Positions 5,804-12,192 are shown, numbered from the stretch's first letter. The stretch is DNA of 12,904 nt from DATAQC01 sp038238185 (GCA_038238185.1 JBBRXY010000092.1:1-12904); one strand, 5' to 3'. A program made the numbers and translations. Notes: generated from the sequence alone by a model not told the origin.

Positions 5804-6588
5804 ACGTCACCTTCCACGGCGTGCGCGGCGTGTCGCCGCCCCCCAGGAGTGCCGGACACTTCGGGCGCTACGGCACCCACACCACTTGTGTGGCGGTCGA
5901 GGTTCCGAAACGGGAGCCGATCCTGCTGGACCTGGGAACGGGCGTGGCCGGGTGGTTGGCCAGCCTCGACGGGGAACTGTCATCGCGCGTCCACGCCTTC
6001 GTGTCCCACGTGCACGCCGGCCATGTCGAGGGTCGATCCACTGTGGCCGCCCTCCAGGCTGCCGGTACCCGGGTGGATGTCTACGGCCCCCCCGAGCCTC
6101 GGCGATCGGGGGTGACGAACGACGGCTACCGCTCCGTCGCCGTGCAGGACGAGGAGCTGGCCGTGGGCGACGCCAAGGTCATGGTCCGGTCGGTGGCCCA
6201 CGAGGGGCAGACCAACGGTTATCGCCTGGAGCTCGACGGCGTCAGCGTTGCCTATGTCAGCGACCATCAGGCACCGTCCGGGCTCGACACCATCTCCCAT
6301 CAGGTCCTGGAGCTGGCTGACCGGGTCGACCTGTTGATCCACGACGCCCAGCTGTCGATGGCCATGTGGAGGGATCGGTCCCACGACGGTCATTCGACCG
6401 TCGACTACGCCGTGCTCGTGGCGCGGGAGGCGGGGGCCCGCTGCTTGGCCCTGTTCCACCACGACCCGTGCCACGACGACAGCGACATCGACCGGCTGCT
6501 CGCCGGGGCGCGGCGCACGGCTGACCGCCTCGGCGTCGAAGAGGTCATTGCCGCAGCCGAGGGCACGACCGTCTCGTTCGACCGGTGA
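5797..6588 (+). CDS. Metallo-beta-lactamase-fold hydrolase with altered metal motif
   Basis: This 263-residue protein resembles MBL-fold phosphodiesterase-like hydrolases. Visible features are the FHGVRG start, LLDLGTG at 43-49, a SHVHAGH metal motif at 70-76, AHEG (His135), YVSDH (Asp156), LIHDAQ (Asp183), GHS (His199) and LFHHDPCHDD at 219-228. In the family's usual H-x-H-x-D-H motif the Asp binds metal, but here position 75 is Gly, so one metal site may be altered or lost. The other expected ligands look intact. The GLPFF-like segment often following the motif is absent. It may be a phosphodiesterase with changed chemistry or a non-catalytic relative. ATG 5797 or GTG 5800 are the possible starts. 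Its stop overlaps the next gene by 4 bp. Confidence 0.82.
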   Translation: MVNVTFHGVRGVSPPPRSAGHFGRYGTHTTCVAVEVPKREPILLDLGTGVAGWLASLDGELSSRVHAFVSHVHAGHVEGRSTVAALQAAGTRVDVYGPPEPRRSGVTNDGYRSVAVQDEELAVGDAKVMVRSVAHEGQTNGYRLELDGVSVAYVSDHQAPSGLDTISHQVLELADRVDLLIHDAQLSMAMWRDRSHDGHSTVDYAVLVAREAGARCLALFHHDPCHDDSDIDRLLAGARRTADRLGVEEVIAAAEGTTVSFDR

Positions 6589-7067
6589 CCGACCCCGTCG
6601 ACCCGGCCCGGTACCGCCAGGTCCTCGGCCACTTCGCCACCGGGGTCACCGTGGTCACCACCGCTCGAGATGACCGGCCGGTGGGACTGGCGGTGAACTC
6701 GTTCACGTCGGTGTCCCTCGACCCACCCCTGGTGGCGTTCTGCGTGGCCCGGACGTCGACGACCTGGCCCACGATCCGCACCACCGGTTCGTTCTGCGTG
6801 AACGTCCTCGCTGAGGACCAGGAGGCGATCTGCCGGGCGTTCGCCGGCCACAGCCACGAACGGTTCCGGGGCGTCGGCTGGCGCCCGGCCGAATCGGGCG
6901 CGCCGATCATCGCCGGCGGCCTGGCGTGGATCGACTGCACCATCGAGGTCGAGCACGACGGCGGCGACCACCTGATGGTCGTGGGCCGGGTGCGGGCGAT
7001 GGGCGTCGATCACGAGGGTCGGCCTCTCGTGTTCTACCGTGGGGGATATGGCCGATTCGAACCCTGA
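6585..7067 (+). CDS. Flavin reductase-like FMN-binding protein
   Basis: This 160-residue protein is a single flavin-reductase-like split-barrel domain (HpaC/ActVB type). The FMN-binding pattern reads HFATGVTVVTT near residue 20, then GLAVNSFTSVSLDPPLVAFCV and GSFCVNVLAEDQ, with HLMVVGRV in the last third and the end GGYGRF. Members reduce FMN or FAD with NAD(P)H, often supplying a partner monooxygenase, but no oxygenase gene is in view. It starts at GTG 6585, sharing GTGA with the stop of the metallo-hydrolase gene, so the two are co-translated. The family is clear; the partner and true substrate are not. Confidence 0.9.
   Translation: MTDPVDPARYRQVLGHFATGVTVVTTARDDRPVGLAVNSFTSVSLDPPLVAFCVARTSTTWPTIRTTGSFCVNVLAEDQEAICRAFAGHSHERFRGVGWRPAESGAPIIAGGLAWIDCTIEVEHDGGDHLMVVGRVRAMGVDHEGRPLVFYRGGYGRFEP
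7035..7040 (+). promoter_or_regulatory. Possible internal -10 hexamer TACCGT before the RmlC-like gene
   Basis: TACCGT is followed by 7 nt and the ATG at 7048. It lies within the end of the flavin reductase coding region, so codon usage could explain it. It may allow the RmlC-like gene its own leaderless transcript. Confidence 0.25.
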
Positions 7068-7641
7068 GCCCGCGCCCGGACCCATGGCCGACATCGTGGA
7101 GTCCGACACCATCGTCGGGGTCCTGATCGTCAGCCCCATGATCTTCGGCGACGACCGCGGTCGCTTCACCGAGACCTACCGCCGGTCATGGTTCGCCGAG
7201 GGCCGGGAGATGGTGCAGGCCAACTGCTCGGACAAGATCGCCGGCAGCGTCGTGGGCCTGCACTACCACCTGTTCCAGGCCGACTACTGGTACGTGCCCC
7301 ACGGCCGGGCCCGGGTCGTGCTCCACGACCTGCGGGAGTCCTCGCCAACCGAAGGCGCCACCTTGACCCTCGACATCGGCGAGGCCCAGGAGCAGGGCGT
7401 CTACATCCCCCCGGGCGTGGCCCACGGCTTCGCCGCCCTCACCGACATGACCATCACCTACATGGTCGACCAGTACTACAACCCCGACGACGAGTTGGGC
7501 GTGGCCTGGGACGACCCCGAGATTGCCGCCGACTGGGGCGTCAGCGATCCGGTGCTGTCCAAGCGCGACCAGACCAATCCGGCCCGGCGCGACCTGCCCC
7601 GCCGCCTCCGCCCGCTCCTCGGTAGTCCGCCCGCGCCCTGA
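7048..7641 (+). CDS. RmlC-like dTDP-sugar 3,5-epimerase family protein
   Basis: This protein of about 197 residues is a cupin of the dTDP-4-dehydrorhamnose 3,5-epimerase family. Landmarks in order are GVLIVSPMIFGDDRGRFTET, NCSDKIAGSVVGLHYH, the YIPPGVAHGFAALTD segment, YMVDQYY and VAWDDPEIAADWG, then DPVLSKRD. The His of GLHYH is the likely catalytic base. The Arg that usually precedes GLH is Val here. The usual Lys of the Q-x-K-L segment aligns with Asp (QADYWYV). Substrate or activity may therefore differ from true RmlC. No other rhamnose-pathway gene is nearby. ATG 7048 overlaps the flavin reductase gene by 20 bp, and ATG 7084 is an alternative. Confidence 0.85.
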   Translation: MADSNPEPAPGPMADIVESDTIVGVLIVSPMIFGDDRGRFTETYRRSWFAEGREMVQANCSDKIAGSVVGLHYHLFQADYWYVPHGRARVVLHDLRESSPTEGATLTLDIGEAQEQGVYIPPGVAHGFAALTDMTITYMVDQYYNPDDELGVAWDDPEIAADWGVSDPVLSKRDQTNPARRDLPRRLRPLLGSPPAP

Positions 7642-7648
7642 GCGCGGG
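7630..7648. terminator. Hairpin between converging genes, possible bidirectional terminator
   Basis: CCCGCGC, a 5-nt loop CCTGA and GCGCGGG form a perfect 7-bp GC stem exactly at the end of the RmlC-like gene, just before the converging thioredoxin gene's stop at 7655. No T-run follows, so intrinsic termination is uncertain. Confidence 0.45.
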
Positions 7649-7654
7649 GCTAGT

Positions 7655-8044
7655 TCAGGCCCGGGCCGACATCCAGCGGTAGACGGCCTCGGCGCCGACG
7701 AGGCGAGCCTGTACCTGTCCGTCGGCGTCGGCGAGCACGACTGTGGGCGCGCTGCGGACCCGGAAGGCGTCGGCCAGCATCGGTTCGCGAGTGGCATCGA
7801 CCCGCACGACCCGGGCTCCGGGATCGGAGGCTCGCAGGCGAGTCTCCACCGGGGCGCACGAGGCGCAGTAGGGAGTGGTGAACACGACCCAGGTGCGCTC
7901 GGCGCCCGCCCGAAGGGAGGCAGGCACTAAGGGGTGGTCGGGGCGGTCGGCCACCATGCCGGCCCGCCACATGCGGTAGACGCGGGTGGCCAACAGCACC
8001 CCGAAAGCGAGAATCACCACCACCACAGCTCGCACGAGCATCAT
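7655..8044 (-). CDS. Membrane-anchored thioredoxin-like protein
   Basis: This 129-residue protein has an N-terminal hydrophobic helix (about residues 4-20, AVVVVILAFGVLLA), then a linker and a small thioredoxin domain. The active site is CASC at residues 60-63 in TTPYCASCAPVE, and the cis-proline is SAPT at 99-101. The CxxC middle residues (Ala-Ser) differ from the GP of classical thioredoxin. With Arg after the helix, orientation by the positive-inside rule would put the domain in the cytoplasm, but that is uncertain. It overlaps the DUF4395 gene by 4 bp (ATGA), so the two are surely co-translated. ATG 8044 or ATG 8041 could serve as start. Confidence 0.88.
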   Translation of the reverse strand: MMLVRAVVVVILAFGVLLATRVYRMWRAGMVADRPDHPLVPASLRAGAERTWVVFTTPYCASCAPVETRLRASDPGARVVRVDATREPMLADAFRVRSAPTVVLADADGQVQARLVGAEAVYRWMSARA

Positions 8045-8514
8045 TCGGAGTGTGCCTTTCCGGAACCGAGGCCGGGGGGCCGGGCTACCGACAGGCCCCG
8101 CATCCGGGCTACCACCAAGTAGATCTCGCAGCCCACGCAGATGCCGCTACCGGCGGCCAGGCCGGCGAGGACGGCCACGATCAGGGCGAGGACCCAGGCC
8201 AGGTTGATCTGGTCGGCGACGAAGGCGGCGGTGGAGGCGGCCAGCACCAGCGTGCCGAAGAAGGCGGAGAAGCGAGGTGGGCGGGGATCCTCCAACTCCG
8301 ACGGCGGGCCCAGGCGGGGCCTGATCATCGTGGCGTAGATGACCAGGAAGGGACCGAAACGCGGGCCCAGGGCGGCCCCGGCCAGGATGACGACGGCCAC
8401 GGCGGGTACGGCCCACGGCCAGTTGCCCACGAAGGCCACCAGGAGGACGATAGCGATGCAGGCCTGGTTGAATCGAGGGCCGCGAGGATCGATGGCCTTC
8501 GGGGCCCTGCTCAT
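8041..8514 (-). CDS. DUF4395 family membrane protein
   Basis: This 157-residue protein shows the DUF4395 layout. It has a short IDPRGPRFNQ start, two hydrophobic helices (about 18-30 and 35-50), the loop GPRFGPFLVIY, a polar segment followed by RFSAFFGTLVLAAS, and a last helix ending in GICVGCEIYL. The Cys126-x-x-Cys129 pair in that last helix is typical and suggests thiol exchange in or near the membrane. ATG 8514 fits the family N-terminus. The same frame is open 38 codons further back, but that part covers the promoter region. It is the first gene of a two-gene unit with the thioredoxin-like protein, its probable redox partner. Confidence 0.85.
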   Translation of the reverse strand: MSRAPKAIDPRGPRFNQACIAIVLLVAFVGNWPWAVPAVAVVILAGAALGPRFGPFLVIYATMIRPRLGPPSELEDPRPPRFSAFFGTLVLAASTAAFVADQINLAWVLALIVAVLAGLAAGSGICVGCEIYLVVARMRGLSVARPPGLGSGKAHSE

Positions 8515-8538
8515 CTCGGATACGCGACCATTGTGAGC

Positions 8539-8544
8539 AGTGTA
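8539..8544 (-). promoter_or_regulatory. Putative -10 hexamer TACACT of the DUF4395/thioredoxin unit
   Basis: On the minus strand TACACT lies 24 nt before the ATG at 8514, which would give a leader of roughly 17 nt without a clear Shine-Dalgarno. It is back-to-back with the divergent promoter at 8577. Confidence 0.4.
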
Positions 8545-8576
8545 AACCCGACCAGGCCAGTCGGCATTCCCACGGG

Positions 8577-8582
8577 TAGGGT
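8577..8582 (+). promoter_or_regulatory. Putative -10 hexamer TAGGGT before the SDR-like gene
   Basis: TAGGGT is followed by 8 nt and the ATG at 8591, with no Shine-Dalgarno between. It fits the leaderless arrangement repeated in this window. Confidence 0.4.
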
Positions 8583-8590
8583 CGGCGTCC

Positions 8591-8869
8591 ATGTCGAGCC
8601 GGCTGTCGGGACGGGTGGCCTTCGTCACCTTGGGTGAGGGCGCCGGCGTCGATGTCCGCAGCGAGGCGCTGGCGCGGGCGCTCGTCGGCGAGGGGGCGCT
8701 GGTCGTGCTCGTGGCCCCCGACCCCGAGGTCGGTGGACGCCTGGCCGAGGCCGTCGGCGCCCGAGCCGTCTTCTGTACGAGCGACGATGTCGAGGCCGAC
8801 GCCAGCGCACTGGTGGCGTTGGCCGATGATCTCGTCGGTCGGGACGACCCCGGGCCTCCCCCGGCCTAA
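8591..8869 (+). CDS. Short Rossmann/SDR-like protein (92 aa)
   Basis: This 92-residue protein looks like only the first third of a short-chain dehydrogenase/reductase. There is a first strand and loop (GRVAFVTLGEGAGVDVR), a helix (SEALARALVGEG), a second strand (ALVVLVAPD), and a third strand with an acidic turn (ARAVFCTSDDVEADA). The usual TGxxxGxG loop is only partly matched, and the catalytic Ser/Tyr/Lys region is absent. The frame ends in TAA with no matching continuation downstream. It has its own promoter-like hexamer and a clean start, which argues for a stand-alone small protein rather than fresh decay. Cofactor binding is unproven. Confidence 0.6.
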   Translation: MSSRLSGRVAFVTLGEGAGVDVRSEALARALVGEGALVVLVAPDPEVGGRLAEAVGARAVFCTSDDVEADASALVALADDLVGRDDPGPPPA

Positions 8870-8920
8870 CCCCGCCGCCACTGCCCGGGCGCTCGGGTGC
8901 CGGAGGGTCCGTGCCTCCCG

Positions 8921-8926
8921 TACTCT
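8921..8926 (+). promoter_or_regulatory. Putative -10 hexamer TACTCT before the amidotransferase gene
   Basis: TACTCT is followed by 6 nt and the GTG at 8933. No ribosome site is present, so a leaderless transcript is likely. This is one of the cleanest examples in the window. Confidence 0.5.
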
Positions 8927-8932
8927 GGACCC

Positions 8933-9682
8933 GTGAAGCCCGTCATCGGCATTTCCGCCTACCCGCGGGTCGTGGAGACGAGTATCGGGCCGACCCTGCT
9001 GCATACCGCCTCCCGGTTCTATGTGGAGGGTGTCGAGCGCGCTGGGGGGGTGCCCGTCGTGCTGCCGGTGATGCTGCCCGACGCCGTCGGCGACGTTCTC
9101 ACTGCCGTCCACGGCGTGCTGCTCACGGGAGGAGGCGATGTCCAGCCGTCGCGGTACGGGTCCAAGCCGGTTGCCGAGACCGACGGCGTCGACCCGGCCC
9201 GCGACGACTTCGACATCTCCCTGCTGGAGCGGGCCATCGCTGCCGATCTCCCTTTGCTGGCCACCTGTCGAGGCATGCAGGTGGTCAATGTCGCCCTCGG
9301 GGGCTCGCTCATCCAGCACGTCCCCGCCGTCACCGGCCAGGTCCATCACCTCAACGATCGTTGGCGCGAGGGCGTGCACCGGGTGAAGATCGAGCCCGAC
9401 AGCCATCTGGCCGAGGCCTTGGGCGCCACCGAGGTTGTGGTGAATTCCATCCACCACCAGGCCGTCGACGAGGCCGCCCCGGGGACGCGGGCGGTGGCCT
9501 GGGCGGAGGACGACACCATCGAGGCCATCGAGATGCCCGGCAGTCCCCACGTCGTGGCCGTGCAGTGGCACCCCGAGTTGCTGGAGGATCGTCCCGAGCA
9601 GCAGGGCCTGTTCCGCCAACTCGTCGACCATGCCCGTTCCCGGATGCCCGGGGTCGGTTCGCCGTCGCCCCGCCGTGGGTAG
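8933..9682 (+). CDS. Class I glutamine amidotransferase-like hydrolase (peptidase C26, PuuD-like)
   Basis: This 249-residue protein matches the gamma-glutamyl-gamma-aminobutyrate hydrolase group of class I amidotransferases. It opens with KPVIGISAYPR, has TGGGD at 65-69, a nucleophile motif LLATCRGMQ with Cys112, an oxyanion and binding region (VNVALGGSLIQH), NSIHHQAV at 171-178, and QWHPE with His213 and Glu215 completing the triad. Members cleave gamma-glutamyl amide bonds, for instance in putrescine breakdown. No other Puu-pathway gene lies nearby, so the substrate is open. The GTG at 8933 gives the family N-terminus exactly. An upstream frame extension of 12 codons overlaps the promoter and is rejected. 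Confidence 0.92.
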   Translation: MKPVIGISAYPRVVETSIGPTLLHTASRFYVEGVERAGGVPVVLPVMLPDAVGDVLTAVHGVLLTGGGDVQPSRYGSKPVAETDGVDPARDDFDISLLERAIAADLPLLATCRGMQVVNVALGGSLIQHVPAVTGQVHHLNDRWREGVHRVKIEPDSHLAEALGATEVVVNSIHHQAVDEAAPGTRAVAWAEDDTIEAIEMPGSPHVVAVQWHPELLEDRPEQQGLFRQLVDHARSRMPGVGSPSPRRG

Positions 9683-9691
9683 GTTCGGGGC

Positions 9692-9705
9692 GGACCAGGA
9701 GGTCC
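9692..9705 (+). promoter_or_regulatory. Inverted repeat enclosing the Shine-Dalgarno of the TM miniprotein
   Basis: GGACC-AGGA-GGTCC is a perfect 5-bp stem with a 4-nt loop, and the AGGAGG (9697-9702) lies in its loop and 3' arm. AGGAGG is 7 nt before TTG 9710. Folding would partly hide the ribosome site, which could tune translation. Confidence 0.45.
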
Positions 9706-9709
9706 TCTC

Positions 9710-9847
9710 TTGAACACGCTGACATTGCTCATCCTCATTCTGCTCGTCATCGCCATCGCGTTCGGGGCGTTCGTCCTCGTTCAGCGCAGGCGAAGAGCGG
9801 GCGGCGTGATCGCCTCCAAGCCCCGCAGGACCCGAGGAAGCTCATGA
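9710..9847 (+). CDS. Single-pass membrane miniprotein (45 aa)
   Basis: A TTG start at 9710 follows AGGAGG at a good distance. The product is MNTLTLLILILLVIAIAFG..., one hydrophobic helix over about residues 4-24, then a strongly basic tail (QRRRRAGG ... KPRRTRGSS). The layout suggests N-out/C-in topology with a cytoplasmic basic tail, or a small interaction partner of a membrane complex. TGA at 9845-9847 shares ATGA with the start of the following PRC-barrel gene, so translation is coupled. It has no recognised family. Its place at the head of the PRC-barrel operon suggests it anchors or recruits those proteins, which is inference. Confidence 0.65.
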   Translation: MNTLTLLILILLVIAIAFGAFVLVQRRRRAGGVIASKPRRTRGSS

Positions 9848-10515
9848 GCGAGGACCGAAGCAGGGCGGAGGACCGAAGCAGAGCGAAGGACCGCGGCGGC
9901 CAGGGACGGAGCGAGGCCCAAGCCGGGGCACCTGAGGCACGACTCCTCCTGCGGGCCACCGAGCTGGCCGGCCTGCCCGTAGTGAGCATCGCCGAGGGCG
10001 AAGCCCTCGCCGATGTGAAAGACGTCCTGTACAACCCCGACAAGGGCCACCTTCTCGGGTTCACCCTGAACAAGCGGGGATTTCTGCGTGGACCCATGAA
10101 GGCGGTGCTGCCGATGTCGGGAGTGGTGGCCATCGGGCGCGACGCGGTGATGGTGGCCGATGCCGGCGCGTGCGAGGAAGAGGGTGGGCTGGCCGCCGAG
10201 GCGCACTCGTCGGCGGGACGCAATGTTGTGGGCAACGACGTCCTCACCGACGCCGGCCAACGCCTGGGCAAGGTTACCGACATCGTGGTGGCCGCCGACA
10301 GTGGCGAGGTCTTCGGCTACGAGCTGGAGGGCGATCCCAAGCTCCAAGCCCATACCGGTCGGCCGCTCTTCCTGCCCATCCCGGCCACCCTGGCCGTGTC
10401 GGGTACGGCCTTGATGGTGCCGGCCACGGCCGAGCCGTTCATTCGTGACGACCTGTCGGGCTTCGGTGCTGCGGTCGAGGAGTTCCGGGCCCAACTCTCG
10501 GGGAGCTCCACGTGA
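9844..10515 (+). CDS. PRC-barrel domain protein, two barrels
   Basis: This 223-residue protein begins with a charged repeat (EDRSRAEDRSRAKDR) and then carries two PRC-barrel-like domains. The first, about 38-107, reads ELAGLPVVSIAEGEALADVKDV with GHLLGFTLNKRGF. The second, about 126-200, reads NVVGNDVLTDAGQRLGKVTDI with GEVFGYELEG. PRC barrels bind protein or RNA partners in RimM and in photosynthetic reaction centres, and the partner here is unknown. ATG 9844 overlaps the miniprotein stop by 4 bp. An N-terminal repeat of 18 bp occurs in tandem. It probably works with the second PRC protein downstream. Confidence 0.82.
   Translation: MSEDRSRAEDRSRAKDRGGQGRSEAQAGAPEARLLLRATELAGLPVVSIAEGEALADVKDVLYNPDKGHLLGFTLNKRGFLRGPMKAVLPMSGVVAIGRDAVMVADAGACEEEGGLAAEAHSSAGRNVVGNDVLTDAGQRLGKVTDIVVAADSGEVFGYELEGDPKLQAHTGRPLFLPIPATLAVSGTALMVPATAEPFIRDDLSGFGAAVEEFRAQLSGSST
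9850..9885 (+). repeat. Tandem 18-bp repeat encoding EDRSRA twice
   Basis: Two copies of GAGGACCGAAGCAGRGCG, differing at one base, lie head-to-tail at the very start of the PRC-barrel gene, with a partial third copy (AAGGACCG) at 9886-9893. The repeat stays in frame, so copy-number change would lengthen the charged tail by six residues. Confidence 0.7.
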
Positions 10516-10952
10516 TGGGCCTCCGCGATGCCATGGGTCGGGCGGTCGTGGCGCGCGACACGGCTGAGACCGCCGGCGAGGTCCACGGCGCGGTGGTCGA
10601 TGTCGGCTCCCGGCGGATCACGGCCGTCCAGGTGGGCAAGGGCCACAAGGCGCAGTTGGCCGACTGGTCGGCCATCGTCGGTGTCGGACCCGACGCCATC
10701 GTGGTCGATAGCGAGGCCGGCCTCCGGAGCGCAGAGGGCGAGCGTGAACAACGGATCGTCAAGGGCGACATCGCCCTGCTCGGCGGCCGGGTGCTCACCG
10801 ACCGGGGCGACGCCCTCGGCACGCTCGACGACGTGGAGTTCGACGAGGAAACAGGCGAGGTGGTCGCCCTCGTTTGCGGCGACACCTCGGTGCCCGCCGC
10901 CCGGCTCCGGTCGGTGGGGGGCTACGCCATCGTGGTGGCCACCGGGGACTGA
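10512..10952 (+). CDS. Second PRC-barrel domain protein
   Basis: This 145- or 146-residue protein, depending on GTG 10512 or ATG 10515, contains two further PRC-barrel-like units. The first is about 9-75 (GRAVVARDTAETAGEVHGAVVDVGSRRI in outline), and the second is about 80-140 (LGGRVLTDRGDALGTLDDVEF with GEVVALVCGD). Gly-rich turns and the repeated pattern of valine strands fit the fold, although the first unit is divergent. GTGA overlaps the stop of the preceding gene, so all three genes form a coupled operon with four barrels in total. It ends 7 bp before the converging acyltransferase stop. Confidence 0.75.
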   Translation: MMGLRDAMGRAVVARDTAETAGEVHGAVVDVGSRRITAVQVGKGHKAQLADWSAIVGVGPDAIVVDSEAGLRSAEGEREQRIVKGDIALLGGRVLTDRGDALGTLDDVEFDEETGEVVALVCGDTSVPAARLRSVGGYAIVVATGD

Positions 10953-10959
10953 TGCGGCA

Positions 10960-12180
10960 CTAGCCCGAGGTCGCTCCCGCTCCTGTTGCCGCCGGGTCCA
11001 CGAGGTGGACCACCTCGGCGGGAGGGGCGGTGTCCTGCGGGGTCGTTCGGGTCCGAAGTCGCCGCGAGAGCCGGCGCCCGAAGCTGTTGGTGGGCATTTC
11101 GACGGCGAAGTGCACCCCGGTGGCGAGGACAACGGAGGCTGCCACTGCGGCAGCCAGGCTGACGTAGTAGTTGCCGGTGACGGTGTAAGCGGCGCGGATG
11201 ACGATGTAGCCGTTGACACCGTGGAGGAGATACAGCGGGTAGCTGATGTTGCTCAGCCGGTCGAGCCACGCCGAGTACGGCAGGCGGGCCCGCACCAGGT
11301 ACAACCCGGCGAAGACAGCGAGGGCGACCGTGGAGGTGACGATGTAGACGGTCGACAGCGCGCCCAGGCCCTGGTGGTCCATGGCGAACACCCACAGGCC
11401 GAAGATGGCGGCCACGAGGGCCACGCTCTCGGTCCGGGCCCAGCGGCGCCGGTAGAGGTAGTGGAACACCACCCCGATGAGGATGAAGATCACGTAGGTG
11501 GCGTAGGCACCTAGGGCAGACCAGAGGGTGCCGGGACCGGCTGTCTTCGCGGCCATGGAAAAGAGGGTCAGCCCGACTGCGCACGCGAGGACCAAGACAC
11601 GCGAGGCGAGCAGTCCTCGCCAGGCCGCCGTCGCCGCGATCACGTAGAACAGCTCCTCCACCGCCAGCGACCAGAACACCGGTTCGATCCAAGGGGCCCG
11701 CACATAGGAGCTCACCAGGAAGGCGTTGGCGCCCACCGTCCGCTTCCCGAAAGGCAGGGCCCCGCCCAGGAAATGTATCTGGACGGCCAGCATGGCGATG
11801 GTGATGAGCAGGCAGACCCACAGGGTCGGGTACAGCCGGAAGAAGCGGCGTACGAAGAAGCCCCGCAGGTTCCGGTGCTCCAGGGAGAACGGGATGACGA
11901 AGCCGCTGACCAGGAAGAACAGCAGCACTCCGAGGGCACCAGTGGAGATGTGATTCCGGGCCAGCACGCCCAGGATGCCCATCCACGGGACCACGGGCAG
12001 CCCGGTCAGGGGGGGGAAGTTGGCGATCTGGGCGACGAGGGTCTGGGCGTTGGGGAAGAGATCGAACAGGTGGGTGAAGACCACCAGGAGACACGCCGGG
12101 CCCCGGATGGCGTGGGCGAACCACACGCGCTCACGGGGCTGGACCGGGGGCTTGCCCTGCGGCCCGGAGGGTGCGTCCAC
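10960..12180 (-). CDS. Acyltransferase family 3 integral membrane protein
   Basis: This 406-residue protein has about ten membrane helices and the acyltransferase-3 (OatA/NodX/exopolysaccharide O-acetyltransferase) pattern. The signature is AIRGPACLLVVFTHL, with Arg26 and His37 the expected key residues. It is followed by FFLVSGFVIPFSLE, RFFRLYPTLWV, FWSLAVEELFYV and ISYPLYLLHGV near residue 310. Members transfer acyl groups to sugars or other surface molecules from the membrane, and the acceptor here cannot be told. A Thr/Pro-rich tail follows the last helix. It starts at GTG 12180, preceded by TAGCCT with 6 nt between. It is divergent from sufB. Confidence 0.92.
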   Translation of the reverse strand: MDAPSGPQGKPPVQPRERVWFAHAIRGPACLLVVFTHLFDLFPNAQTLVAQIANFPPLTGLPVVPWMGILGVLARNHISTGALGVLLFFLVSGFVIPFSLEHRNLRGFFVRRFFRLYPTLWVCLLITIAMLAVQIHFLGGALPFGKRTVGANAFLVSSYVRAPWIEPVFWSLAVEELFYVIAATAAWRGLLASRVLVLACAVGLTLFSMAAKTAGPGTLWSALGAYATYVIFILIGVVFHYLYRRRWARTESVALVAAIFGLWVFAMDHQGLGALSTVYIVTSTVALAVFAGLYLVRARLPYSAWLDRLSNISYPLYLLHGVNGYIVIRAAYTVTGNYYVSLAAAVAASVVLATGVHFAVEMPTNSFGRRLSRRLRTRTTPQDTAPPAEVVHLVDPAATGAGATSG

Positions 12181-12186
12181 GACCGA

Positions 12187-12192
12187 AGGCTA
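12187..12192 (-). promoter_or_regulatory. Putative -10 hexamer TAGCCT for the acyltransferase gene
   Basis: On the minus strand TAGCCT is followed by exactly 6 nt and GTG 12180. There is no Shine-Dalgarno. It fits a leaderless transcript and shares the intergenic region with the sufB promoter. Confidence 0.45.

Noticed and set aside
8147..9631. Long open frame on the minus strand, about 494 codons
   Set aside because: It runs opposite two well-supported + strand genes and part of the DUF4395 gene, has no family motifs, and is rich in Gly, Arg and His. It is a shadow frame of GC-rich coding DNA.
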